DNA of 64,000 nucleotides from positions 1 to 64,000 of the forward strand of contig CAHJWK010000004.1 of NCBI GenBank assembly GCA_903642275.1, read 5' to 3'. The position numbers and the translations under genes are program-made. The stretch comes from Chitinophagaceae bacterium. Lineage in GTDB: Bacteria > Bacteroidota > Bacteroidia > Chitinophagales > Chitinophagaceae. Below are positions 52,755-61,410 of this stretch, piece by piece. The stretch's first letter is position 1. The number at the start of each line of letters is the position of its first letter. The notes under the pieces are model-generated. The model did no database searches. It worked only from the letters and a program-made list of their open reading frames with translations, and was not told the origin of the DNA.

Positions 52755-53327
52755 TTATCTTTTTAAACCATCCCAGCACATTTGAAACATTTGTTCAATT
52801 GTTTCTTTACTTAGTTTTCTGCCGGCGTAATGTGTATGTTTCACTGTTTCATTTATTGAGCCAGCCATAAAAGTTAATAGCAATATCGTGTCTTCATTTT
52901 TAACCAGCCGCTGCTTTTTTCCTGCTTCCATAAGGCTGAATAAAGGTGTAAACAATTTCTTTGTCATCTCTCTTGTGGTTTCAGTTATAAAAGGCGAATG
53001 ATAACACTGATCTACAAACAACGCTTCATCAAATTTTTTAATGCGATAATTTAAAAGATTAAGCCAAATTGTTTTCAGCCCTTTTTTAAATGGTATTGAA
53101 GTATCGTAATTTTTAAAATACACGGCTGCCGAAGCATTACGGCAAGACGTAAATAACGAATTGATAAGTTCAGTTTTATTTTTGAAATAAATATATAAAG
53201 TGCCGGTAGCAATATCTGCTTCTTTAGCTATCTCACCCATAGTAACACCGGCAAGTCCTTTTAACTTAACCAGCTTAAGCGTGGCTTTATAAACCTGTTG
53301 AATCTTTTTATCATCGCGTGGCTTCAC
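52755..53327 (-). CDS. TetR/AcrR family repressor
   Basis: The GTG at 53327 gives 190 residues. The N-terminal HTH is clear: VYKATLKLVKLKGLAGVTMG, EIAKEADIATGTLYIYFKNK, TELINSLF. The C-terminal helical part (TREMTKKLFTPLFSLMEAGK) binds an unknown inducer, likely a drug or toxic compound. Two identical palindromic operators, one 14 bases upstream of the start and one before the MFS gene, indicate autoregulation and control of the exporter. Confidence 0.93.
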   Translation of the reverse strand: MKPRDDKKIQQVYKATLKLVKLKGLAGVTMGEIAKEADIATGTLYIYFKNKTELINSLFTSCRNASAAVYFKNYDTSIPFKKGLKTIWLNLLNYRIKKFDEALFVDQCYHSPFITETTREMTKKLFTPLFSLMEAGKKQRLVKNEDTILLLTFMAGSINETVKHTHYAGRKLSKETIEQMFQMCWDGLKR

Positions 53328-53340
53328 GTGTCAAAATTAA

Positions 53341-53354
53341 TGAATAAATATTCA
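53341..53354. promoter_or_regulatory. TetR operator, outer copy
   Basis: A second TGAATAAATATTCA, 14 bases upstream of the repressor's GTG start. The exact repetition of a 14-bp palindrome around one gene is strong evidence that it is the binding site. Confidence 0.87.
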
Positions 53355-53469
53355 TTTAAAAGAGGCGCATTTAAGCATGTATGGCATCTGCCTCACCAAC
53401 AATTAGGTTATTCTTTATTTTTCTTTAACAAACTCATCTATACTGCCACAACATGTTAATACAGTCCGT

Positions 53470-53625
53470 TGATCCATTAGTCCCTGCAACTCCCTTCAAC
53501 CACCTTGTAGGGATTTGAAAGGGATATTTAAACAAGTCAAACTCATTTATCCCGGTTTCATAAATTAAGCCACTGCTATATTTATTATTCAGGTGTTATA
53601 GCAAGTTCTCATTTTCGCAAAGCAG
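53470..53625 (-). pseudogene. decayed coding fragment with iteron-like repeats
   Basis: Minus-strand frame: ENLL, stop, HLNNKYSSGLIYETGINEFD, LFKYPFQIP. It is similar to 54808-54970 on the same strand (LLNYLNSTNTAGELSYNNGI DKFGLLQHYKG). Inside, TTGTAGGGATT and TGAAAGGGATA (53505-53526) repeat the 11-bp iteron of locus 2, with two inverted units (TCCCTGCAACT, CCCTTCAACCA) before them. Parent protein unknown. Confidence 0.5.
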
Positions 53626-53694
53626 GTATAATGATAATAGAAGATCACAATAAATATGCTGAACGCAAGTTTTATTATCTAAATAAACCTGGCG

Positions 53695-54783
53695 ATGAAA
53701 ATTATTATTGGCTTTGCAACATATATAAGCATTATAGTTTTTATTTCCTGCCAAAAAAATAATACTCCATCACAAAATCCCGTAACAGATTCGCTATATT
53801 TTCCACCGGCGGGCAGTAGTCAATGGCAAACAATTTCAGCTGCATCACTTGGCTGGAATACAGATAGCCTGGATGATCTTTATTCATATCTTGAAAGTAA
53901 AAACACCAAAGCTTTTATTATTCTTGACCATGGAAAAATAGTTACGGAAAAATATTTCGGAACCTTTACTGCAGACAGCGTTTGGTATTGGGCATCTGCA
54001 GGTAAAACGCTCACTGCCTTCATGGTTGGCATTGCGCAGCAGGAGGCGTTGCTTAATGTTAATGACCTTACTTCAAAATATTTAGGAACGGGATGGACAT
54101 CTGCACCGGCGGATAAAGAAAATCTTATCACCATAAAAAACCAGTTAACCATGACTTCCGGTTTGGATGATGGTGTTTCAGATCCTGACTGCACTTTACC
54201 ATCCTGCCTTCAATATAAAGCAGATGCGGGCACAAGATGGGCTTATCATAATGCAGCTTATACTTTGCTGAGCCAGGTAATAGCCAATGCCAGTGGCGTT
54301 TCTTACAACAATTTTTTTCAGCAGAAGATTGCCGGTATAACAGGCATGAGCGGGTTATGGGTTCAATCGCTCAATTCCAATAATATATTTTACAGCAATG
54401 CGCGCAGCATGGCAAGGTTTGGATTGCTGTTATTGAACAAGGGTAAATGGGATAACACACCTGTATTGAGTGATGTAAATTATTTCAATAGCCAAGTAAA
54501 TACTTCGCAGGATTTAAACCTGAGTTATGGTTATTTAACCTGGCTGAATGGCAAAAGCAGCCACATGTTACCCACTATTCAGTCTATATTCCCCGGCTAT
54601 CTTATTCCGGATGCACCTGCAGATATGTTTGCGGCATTGGGTAAAAATGATCAGAAAATATATGTTGTGCCATCTTTAAATCTTGTTGTAATAAGAATGG
54701 GAAATTCGGCAGGCGGGGTTACAGAGTCTTTATCTGATTTTGATAATGAGCTGTGGGGAAAACTAAAGGCGATCATTGAATAA
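53695..54783 (+). CDS. class C beta-lactamase-like serine hydrolase (lipoprotein)
   Basis: A lipoprotein signal (FATYISIIVFISCQKNN) is followed by a beta-lactamase/transpeptidase-like domain: nucleophile Ser in WYWASAGKTLTAFMVG (SxxK), TMTSGLDDG, AYHNAAYTLLSQVIANASGV (YxN), and the closing VVIRMGNS. These are esterase or D-aminopeptidase-type enzymes rather than true beta-lactamases in most Bacteroidota. The ATG at 53695 is natural. Gene fragments related to each other flank it on both sides. Confidence 0.88.
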   Translation: MKIIIGFATYISIIVFISCQKNNTPSQNPVTDSLYFPPAGSSQWQTISAASLGWNTDSLDDLYSYLESKNTKAFIILDHGKIVTEKYFGTFTADSVWYWASAGKTLTAFMVGIAQQEALLNVNDLTSKYLGTGWTSAPADKENLITIKNQLTMTSGLDDGVSDPDCTLPSCLQYKADAGTRWAYHNAAYTLLSQVIANASGVSYNNFFQQKIAGITGMSGLWVQSLNSNNIFYSNARSMARFGLLLLNKGKWDNTPVLSDVNYFNSQVNTSQDLNLSYGYLTWLNGKSSHMLPTIQSIFPGYLIPDAPADMFAALGKNDQKIYVVPSLNLVVIRMGNSAGGVTESLSDFDNELWGKLKAIIE

Positions 54784-54799
54784 TACTATTAAGCCCCGG

Positions 54800-54990
54800 T
54801 AAATTTTTGCCCTTATTGGTCGCTGACCAACAATTCTTATCCTTTATAATGTTGCAATAAACCAAACTTGTCTATCCCGTTATTATATGATAATTCACCT
54901 GCTGTATTTGTGCTGTTTAAGTAATTCAGCAAGCTCCATTTAGTTTGTACAGGGTTATTATAAATGTAATTAAGCTTCTGTCCTTGTTAG
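54800..54990 (-). pseudogene. decayed coding fragment, partner of 53470-53625
   Basis: Minus-strand frame: NPVQTKWSLLNYLNSTNTAG, ELSYNNGIDKFGLLQHYKG, stop. The order LL-LN-G-L-Y-GI-F-L matches the other fragment at the same spacing, although nucleotide similarity is modest. No complete relative lies in the window. Probably the C-terminal end of a lost gene. Confidence 0.45.
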
Positions 54991-55003
54991 TGTTCCTTAA
55001 CAA

Positions 55004-55387
55004 TCAAGTTTCTCTATCGGTTGTACCATGCGCCATTGAGCCGCTCTGCCTGTATCTTACCAGTGCAACTACTACGTAGGCAATGGCAGCAAATACATAA
55101 CACCAGGGCAACGCTTTCTTACCGGCGTTAAAATAATCGGTAGCAATAAAGCCATAGCCAACAGCTTCTATTACCAGGAACACACTGTCAACAAAATGAT
55201 ACCGTTTTGCAAGCCGGTGATGTTGTAAAGCAATCAAAAGAAAAACAATACCCAGCCCTAAAAAAACAACATACGACGATTGATGGTCGTCATATTTCTC
55301 ATAAGCATGAACAAGTATTATGCAGCCTGCAAGTATATGTGCAAACCGCTTTACTTTTTCATTCTTTTCTTTAAACAACAACCCCAT
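55004..55387 (-). CDS. small membrane protein of unknown function
   Basis: The ATG at 55387 follows AAAAAAGGTTA, a usable ribosome site, so it is preferred to the GTG at 55426. The 127-residue product has helices FAHILAGCIILVHAYEKY, YVVFLGLGIVFLLIALQHHR, FVDSVFLVIEAVGYGFIATD and WCYVFAAIAYVVVALVRYRQ, i.e. four predicted membrane segments. No family is recognised. Single gene. Confidence 0.75.
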   Translation of the reverse strand: MGLLFKEKNEKVKRFAHILAGCIILVHAYEKYDDHQSSYVVFLGLGIVFLLIALQHHRLAKRYHFVDSVFLVIEAVGYGFIATDYFNAGKKALPWCYVFAAIAYVVVALVRYRQSGSMAHGTTDRET

Positions 55388-55479
55388 TAACCTTTTTTGT
55401 AAATATAACAGAAGCGGGTTTAACACGTACTTATGTGTTTATGCTGCTGAGCTAAAGTCAAGGCAAAAAGTAAAGCTCG

Positions 55480-55680
55480 GCCAGTGATAAATTTTTCAAC
55501 TATTAAGTTTTTCAGTATAAAAAACGCCACGAGCCATATCTTTTGCAGATTCAACAGGGCTTGTTATCCAGTCATCACCAATTCAATTGAAAGCGCATCT
55601 TGGTTAATACCCAGCATTTCATGTATGCGTTTACATTACTGCCTTGGTGTATGGTGTTCTTCGATAAACGATGAATGATA
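55480..55680 (-). pseudogene. broken XRE-family helix-turn-helix regulator
   Basis: Minus-strand sequence reads EEHHTPRQ, stop, CKRIHEMLGINQDALSIEL, then a frameshift before GDDW. The intact family reads HHxHQGxNVKRIREMLGIKQ, DALAIELGDDW. Several one-base losses explain every break. These proteins are common Chitinophagaceae regulators. Confidence 0.72.
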
Positions 55681-55774
55681 AAATAAGATAGATAACAGAA
55701 GTTATACTGTGCTATGATTATAAATATCTGAATATTGTGAATAATAGCTTTCTTTATCTTTTCAAAATAATATA

Positions 55775-56764
55775 ATGAAAATAAAACAATTAGGTAGGCA
55801 GGGATTAACAGCTTCTGAACTTGGGCTTGGCTGTATGGGGATGAGTGATTTTTATGGGAAGCGCAATGACGGTGAATCCATCAAAACAATACACCATGCT
55901 ATTGATGCAGGCATAAATTTTTTTGATACGGCTGATATGTATGGCCCCTATATTAATGAAGAACTGGTAGGTAAAGCAATAAAAGGTAAAAGAGATAAAC
56001 TTACTATAGCTACCAAGTTTGGAATTGTAAGAGACTCAAATAACCCAACAAGCAGGGGAGTGAATGGGAAACCTGCTTATGTAAAAAGTTCTGCTGAAGA
56101 TAGCTTGAAGCGATTAGGCATTGATATGATTGACCTGTATTACCTTCATCGCGTTGACCCTAGCACGCCGATTGAAGAAACGGTTGGTGCCATGGCTAAG
56201 CTTGTGCAGGAAGGAAAAATAAAGGGTATTGGATTATCAGAAGCATCAGCAACTACATTAAGAAAAGCACATGCCGTTCATCCTGTTACGGCACTTCAAA
56301 CAGAGTATTCATTATGGAGCCGCGAACCGGAAGATGAATTACTGCAAACCTGCAAGGAACTAGGGATAGCTTTTGTTGCATACAGCCCGCTTGGGCGCGG
56401 ATTTTTAACAGGGCAAATAAAAAAATTCGAAGACCTTGATGCAACAGATTACCGCAGGCATTCACCACGCTTCCAGGGAGAGAATTTTGAAAAGAATTTG
56501 CAATTAGTAAGTAAAATAGAAGAAATGGCAGAAAAGAAAAACTGCACCGCTTCACAATTGGCGCTTGCCTGGGTAATGGCACAGGATGATTACATTTTCC
56601 CGATACCGGGAACAAAGCGGATTAAATATCTTGAAGAAAATATTGGTGCCGTAAATGTAACGCTTACAAATAAAGAGCTAGAAGAAATAGATACCATTGC
56701 CCCAAAAGATGCAGCTGCCGGAATGCGGTACCCTGAAAGTTTTATGAACAGTGTAAACAGGTAG
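55775..56764 (+). CDS. aldo/keto reductase
   Basis: A 329-residue TIM-barrel reductase of the AKR13/YajO-like type: [36 protein letters not shown] (catalytic Asp, Tyr), LTIATKFGI (Lys), [10 protein letters not shown] (His), and the NADPH region [20 protein letters not shown] with [15 protein letters not shown]. It reduces aldehydes or quinones in the cytosol. The start [17 protein letters not shown] is typical. Monocistronic. Confidence 0.95.
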   Translation: MKIKQLGRQGLTASELGLGCMGMSDFYGKRNDGESIKTIHHAIDAGINFFDTADMYGPYINEELVGKAIKGKRDKLTIATKFGIVRDSNNPTSRGVNGKPAYVKSSAEDSLKRLGIDMIDLYYLHRVDPSTPIEETVGAMAKLVQEGKIKGIGLSEASATTLRKAHAVHPVTALQTEYSLWSREPEDELLQTCKELGIAFVAYSPLGRGFLTGQIKKFEDLDATDYRRHSPRFQGENFEKNLQLVSKIEEMAEKKNCTASQLALAWVMAQDDYIFPIPGTKRIKYLEENIGAVNVTLTNKELEEIDTIAPKDAAAGMRYPESFMNSVNR

Positions 56765-56799
56765 TGTTGACACGTTGATAGCAGTTTACCTTTACTTAC

Positions 56800-57024
56800 A
56801 TTTGGTTACTAAAACAGCATTATCAACTTCTATAGCCAAACGGGCAAGATGGCGGAAAAGCACTTCATTATTTCTTTAAGCTTTTGCTTTCAATGGTAAG
56901 CAGGTTATTAGTTTTAAAGCCTGTGCGTTAAGGATATTTATGAGTTTGTTATATCATCCGCGCGATTGTTCAGCAAGACTTTTGCCGCTTCAAGGTCTCA
57001 TAATATTTCTTCAGGTGACACACT
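56800..57024 (-). pseudogene. third, most decayed copy of the small gene at 49138
   Basis: AACAGCATTATCAACTTCTA, TTTGCTTTCAATGGTAAGCA and GGTTATTAGTTTTAAAGCCT follow the order of 49138-49389, but about 20 bases (equivalent to CATCAGCATAAATCTCCG) are deleted and several frameshifts are present. Same strand as the other two copies, 7.6 kb away. Confidence 0.82.
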
Positions 57025-57045
57025 CCAAAGTTTTAATAACTAAAA

Positions 57046-59595
57046 ATGATGAATAGAATTTTACTCTTTTTATTTACTTTCTTTTTTACAATTGCTGCTT
57101 TCGCGGGAAGAATATCAGGAATTATTTCTGATGATAAAGGCAATGCGTTGCCTTATGCATCCATACTTATAAAAGAAAAAGGCAATGGCACTACCGCTAA
57201 TCAGCAAGGCCATTATTTATTAGAATTAAATCCAGGTGATTATACAATTGTTGTGCAGTATGTTGGCTTTACAAAACAGGAAAAGAAAATACATGTTACC
57301 AACGATGATATAAAGCTTGATTTTATTTTACAGCCACAGCAATTGCAGCTGAATGATGTTATTGTTTCATCTAAAGGCAAAGACCCAGCTTATGCAATTA
57401 TCCGTAACGCAATAAAAAAGAGAGAAGAATACCGCAATGCACTGGATTCATTTACCTGCGAAGCCTATATTAAAACCCTGATTAAAACAAGGTCTTTAAC
57501 GCATAAGATATTTGGTAAAAAGATTGACAGCACAGACTGGAAATCAATGGGTGTAGATTCAGCCGGCAAGGGCATTATTTATTTGTCTGAATCACTAACT
57601 AAAATAGCTTTTAAAAAACCGGATAAAATAAAGCTGGAAGTTTTATCAGGAAGAGAAAGCGGAACCAGCGGCTATGGATTTAATTTTCCAACCTTCATAG
57701 ATTTCTATAACAATAATATTCAGGTGTTCGGTGGTCAAATGTCACCGCGTGGTTTTGTATGTCCTATTGCTGATGGCGCTTTTAACTTCTATAAATATCA
57801 TTTCCTGGGTTCTTATATTGAAGATGGCCGTAAGATAAACCGCATACAGGTTATACCACGAAGGGAGTATGAACCACTCTTTTCCGGAACCATTGAAATA
57901 ACAGGCGGAGACTGGCGTATTCATAGTCTTGATTTGATGCTCACCAAAGAATCTCAGCTTGAAATATTAGATACGATGGAGATAAGGCAGATACAGTTTC
58001 CTGTTACACAAAACATCTGGCGCACAAAAGACCAGGTGTTATATTTTACGTTCAATAAATTTGGTATTGATGCCGTTGGTAATTTTCTGAATGTGTTTAA
58101 TAATTATGATATTAATCCTTCTTTCCGAAAAAAATATTTCAACAACATTGTTGTTAAGTTCGATACAGGCGTAAATAAAAAAACAACTGCTTACTGGGAT
58201 TCAATAAGGCCTGTACCGCTTGAGCAGGAAGAAATAAAAGATTATAAGGTCAAGGACAGCATATATCACTATCAGCGGGATTCATCGTTTACAAAACATT
58301 ACAGAGATTCGCTTCGGCGCATGCAAGGCAAAATTAATGTGATGACTATATTGCAGAAAGGATTTACCCGTTCTAATTACAATCCTGCGAATTATACAAC
58401 TGTTGAATGGCAGCCTTTATTAAAACAGATAGAATATAATACGGTTGAAGGTGTGGCTTTTAATGCCGAAGCAACTATCAGCCATGTATTTCCTGAACGC
58501 AAAAGAGAATTAAGTTTTACGCCGCATTTACGTTATGGTTTAAGCAATAATCATTTTAATGCATGGGGAACGCTGAATTATAATAAGCGTTCAAGCTGGC
58601 CTGGCATTGATGATTCTATGAATGATGATGCGGCTTCGTACCGCGTTAATAATTTTTCTGTTAGTGGTGGTAAACATATAAGCCAGTTTAATAAAGATAA
58701 GCCAATATCACCTTTTATGAACGGAATTTATACACTTTTTTTTAATCATAATTACATGAAAATTTATGAAAATTATTTTGCCCATCTTAATTATAACGGA
58801 ACATCCCAAACAGGATTAAAATATACAGCCGAACTTTTATACGAAGACCGGATGCCGGTAAATAACACAACTGATTACTCAATATTTAAATATCAGCCAC
58901 AAAAGTTTACACCAAACTATCCTTTTGAAAAAATTGACAGCCAGTTCGTAAGACACCAGGCAGTAATTGCAACAGCATCTTTAGAATATCAGCCTGGCCA
59001 AAAGTTTATACAATACCCAAATTATCGTGTGCCACTTGGTTCAAAATATCCAACATTCAGGCTTGAATATGAAAAAGGGTTTAAGAATATTTTAGGCAGT
59101 GATGTTGACTTTGATAAGTGGAATTTTTCTGTTGCCGATGGTTTAAATTTTAAACTTGCAGGTCAGCTAAATTACCGAATTGATATTGGCGGCTTTTTAA
59201 ATTCCCGCTCTGTGTTTATACAGGATTACAGGCATTTTAATGGCAATCAAACTATATTTGCAAGCCGTTATTTGAACAGCTTCCAAGTAGCACCATATTA
59301 CGCAAACAGTACAACGGCTTCATTTTATACAACCATACATGCAGAGCATCATTTTAATGGATTGCTTACTAATAAAATACCATTGTTTAAAAAGCTTAAC
59401 TGGAATCTTGTCGCAGGCAGCAATGCCTTTTATGTAAACAGTAATAATAATTATATTGAAGTGTTTGCCGGTCTTGAAAATATACTTAAGCTGTTTCGCG
59501 TAGACTTGGTTGCATCATATCTTGATGGCAATAAAGGGCAGGTCGCAGTGCGCATAGGTTTAGGTGGCTTGTTAGGTGGCAAAATACAGTTTTGA
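57046..59595 (+). CDS. DUF5686 outer-membrane protein with carboxypeptidase-like domain
   Basis: A signal peptide (LFLFTFFFTIAAFAGR) leads to a CarboxypepD_reg-like domain (ISGIISDDKGNALPYASILI, TTANQQGHYLLELNPGDYTI, VVQYVGFTKQEKKIHV), the DUF5686 linker (AYAIIRNAIKKREEYRNALD, FTCEAYIKTLIKT) and a C-terminal beta-barrel with the terminal motif VAVRIGLGGLLGGKIQF, ending in Phe as outer-membrane barrels do. At 849 residues it has the normal family length. It probably sits in the outer membrane; transport cargo is unknown. Confidence 0.9.
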   Translation: MMNRILLFLFTFFFTIAAFAGRISGIISDDKGNALPYASILIKEKGNGTTANQQGHYLLELNPGDYTIVVQYVGFTKQEKKIHVTNDDIKLDFILQPQQLQLNDVIVSSKGKDPAYAIIRNAIKKREEYRNALDSFTCEAYIKTLIKTRSLTHKIFGKKIDSTDWKSMGVDSAGKGIIYLSESLTKIAFKKPDKIKLEVLSGRESGTSGYGFNFPTFIDFYNNNIQVFGGQMSPRGFVCPIADGAFNFYKYHFLGSYIEDGRKINRIQVIPRREYEPLFSGTIEITGGDWRIHSLDLMLTKESQLEILDTMEIRQIQFPVTQNIWRTKDQVLYFTFNKFGIDAVGNFLNVFNNYDINPSFRKKYFNNIVVKFDTGVNKKTTAYWDSIRPVPLEQEEIKDYKVKDSIYHYQRDSSFTKHYRDSLRRMQGKINVMTILQKGFTRSNYNPANYTTVEWQPLLKQIEYNTVEGVAFNAEATISHVFPERKRELSFTPHLRYGLSNNHFNAWGTLNYNKRSSWPGIDDSMNDDAASYRVNNFSVSGGKHISQFNKDKPISPFMNGIYTLFFNHNYMKIYENYFAHLNYNGTSQTGLKYTAELLYEDRMPVNNTTDYSIFKYQPQKFTPNYPFEKIDSQFVRHQAVIATASLEYQPGQKFIQYPNYRVPLGSKYPTFRLEYEKGFKNILGSDVDFDKWNFSVADGLNFKLAGQLNYRIDIGGFLNSRSVFIQDYRHFNGNQTIFASRYLNSFQVAPYYANSTTASFYTTIHAEHHFNGLLTNKIPLFKKLNWNLVAGSNAFYVNSNNNYIEVFAGLENILKLFRVDLVASYLDGNKGQVAVRIGLGGLLGGKIQF

Positions 59596-59615
59596 TAGAG
59601 CTTGCATTTAGTTTA

Positions 59616-60305
59616 TCATAATAAACCTTCATCTGCAAAGCTGTAGTAGCCATCTTCGCTTACTATGATATGATCCATTACAGCAATATCAAAGTATGCT
59701 GCTGCATCTTTAATCTTTTTAGTTAGCGCTTCATCAGCCCGGCTTGGCTTAACGCTTCCACTGGGATGATTATGACAAAGTATAATGCTCACTGCATCGT
59801 TTTCCAACGCTTTCTTTAAAATAATTCTTGGGTCTGCAATGGTTCCGGTAATGCCGCCTTCACTGATTATTTCATGATGCTTTATCTTATTAGCACGGTT
59901 TAAATAAACAACAGCAAATACTTCATGATTTTTATATTTCAACTGTGCTCTTAAATACTCGGCAGCATCTTTACTTTTAACTATGTTGTTTACTTTCTTT
60001 TCTGTCACTTCCCTTCGCAAACCTAATTCCAACGCGGCTGCAATAGCAATTGCTTTCGCTTCACCAATACCTTTTACTTTAAGCTTAATAATTTCTTTAA
60101 TTGATAATTTACCCAGCTTCTGCAAATCATTATCAACAGCAGCTAATAATTGCTTGGTAACATCAACAGCACTTCTGTCTTTTGTGCCGTTATTAATTAA
60201 AATAGCAAGCAGTTCAGCATTGCTTAAGGCGCTATATCCCTTAAGCAACATTTTTTCACGTGGGCGGTCATCTACGGCCCAGTTTTTAATAGAAGTATTT
60301 GCCAC
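59616..60305 (-). CDS. radC: RadC family DNA repair/JAB-domain protein
   Basis: The 229-residue protein has an N-terminal helix-hairpin-helix part (EKMLLKGYSALSNAELLAIL, ELKLKVKGIGEAKAIAIAAA-like) and the JAB-like metal site in the C-terminal half: EVFAVVYLNRANKIKHHEII, catalytic HNHPSGSVKPSRADEALTKK and DHIIVSEDGYYSFAD. The start is a GTG at 60305. RadC proteins look like MPN metalloproteins and are linked with recombination or natural competence; the biochemical activity is unsettled. Divergent from prs with a short spacer. Confidence 0.93.
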   Translation of the reverse strand: MANTSIKNWAVDDRPREKMLLKGYSALSNAELLAILINNGTKDRSAVDVTKQLLAAVDNDLQKLGKLSIKEIIKLKVKGIGEAKAIAIAAALELGLRREVTEKKVNNIVKSKDAAEYLRAQLKYKNHEVFAVVYLNRANKIKHHEIISEGGITGTIADPRIILKKALENDAVSIILCHNHPSGSVKPSRADEALTKKIKDAAAYFDIAVMDHIIVSEDGYYSFADEGLL

Positions 60306-60373
60306 AGAAAAATTAAAGCATCAAATTAATATTTCTTTTTTGAATTCTATCTTCGCCGTACAACTATACGTTT

Positions 60374-61336
60374 ATGGGCCCATCAGTAAAAATATTTTCA
60401 GGCACAGGTTCTCACCAGCTTGCAGCAAAAATTATAACCCGCTTTGGTGTTCCGCAGGGCAAAGTAAACATTCAAAAATTCAGTGACGGTGAGTTTCAGC
60501 CGGTGTTTTTAGAAAGCATCCGGGGTGATTATGTGTTTCTTATTCAAAGCACCTGTGCACCAACAGATAACCTGATGGAATTATTATTGATGATTGATGG
60601 TGCCAAGCGGGCAAGTGCCTATAAGATAATTGCAGTAATGCCTTATTTTGGATATTCAAGACAGGACAGGAAAGATAAACCGCGTGTTGCTATCGGCTCA
60701 AAGCTCGTAGCTTCTTTATTAGAAACTGCCGGTGCAGACCGTGTAATAACAATGGATTTGCATGCCCCGCAGATACAGGCTTTTTTTGATATTCCGGTTG
60801 ACCATTTAGATAGCTCTGCCATTTTTATTCCTTACATAGAAAGCCTTAAACTTGAAAACCTTACCTTCGCGGCCCCCGACGTGGGAAGTACCCCTCGTGT
60901 GAGGGAAATTGCAAGTTATTTTAATGCAGAAATGGTTATCTGCGATAAGCACCGTAAACGTGCAAATGAAATAGCAAGCATGGTATTGATAGGTGATGTG
61001 GAAGGTAAGGATATAATTCTGATAGATGATATTATTGACACCGGTGGTACGTTAGCGAAAGCAGCAGGTCTTTTAAAGGATAAAGGAGCTACAAGTGTAA
61101 GGGCATTATGTACGCATGCAGTTTTAAGTGGTAACGCTTACCAGACAATTGAGAATAGTGAGCTTGAAGAAGTAGTGGTTTGTGATACTATACCGTTAAA
61201 ACATTCCGGCCGTAAATTAAAAGTTATTTCAGTGGCTGATCTGTTTGCAATCGCAATAAGAAATGCTTATGAAAATAAAAGTATTACCAGCTTATTCATT
61301 CATTCGCAAATGCGGGAAAAGGTTGGAAAGATATAA
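60374..61336 (+). CDS. prs: ribose-phosphate pyrophosphokinase
   Basis: A 320-residue PRPP synthetase: KIFSGTGSHQLAAKI, DGEFQPVFLESIRGDYVFLI, the catalytic loop YFGYSRQDRKDKPR, TMDLHAPQIQAFFDIPVDHL and the PRPP binding motif ILIDDIIDTGGTLAKAAGLL. It makes PRPP for purines, pyrimidines, NAD, His and Trp from ribose 5-phosphate and ATP in the cytosol. First of a probable translation/nucleotide cluster with rplY and pth. Confidence 0.97.
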   Translation: MGPSVKIFSGTGSHQLAAKIITRFGVPQGKVNIQKFSDGEFQPVFLESIRGDYVFLIQSTCAPTDNLMELLLMIDGAKRASAYKIIAVMPYFGYSRQDRKDKPRVAIGSKLVASLLETAGADRVITMDLHAPQIQAFFDIPVDHLDSSAIFIPYIESLKLENLTFAAPDVGSTPRVREIASYFNAEMVICDKHRKRANEIASMVLIGDVEGKDIILIDDIIDTGGTLAKAAGLLKDKGATSVRALCTHAVLSGNAYQTIENSELEEVVVCDTIPLKHSGRKLKVISVADLFAIAIRNAYENKSITSLFIHSQMREKVGKI

Positions 61337-61367
61337 CGCTTAAAATCAATTAAAAATAGAATAACAC

Positions 61368-61386
61368 AAGCCGCAAAGCGGCTTTA
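61368..61386 (+). terminator. hairpin between prs and rplY
   Basis: AAGCCGC-AAA-GCGGCTTT; a compact stem with only a short T tail, so it may be an attenuator rather than a full stop. Confidence 0.6.
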
Positions 61387-61410
61387 TTGTCTTAAACAAA
61401 ACAAATAAAA

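Noticed and set aside
53695-54783. True antibiotic beta-lactamase
   Set aside because: The SxxK/YxN signature is shared by many esterases and peptidases; lipoprotein form and context give no support for resistance.
55484-55678. 64-codon plus-strand frame
   Set aside because: The minus strand of the same stretch reads as a decayed XRE regulator, which explains it better.
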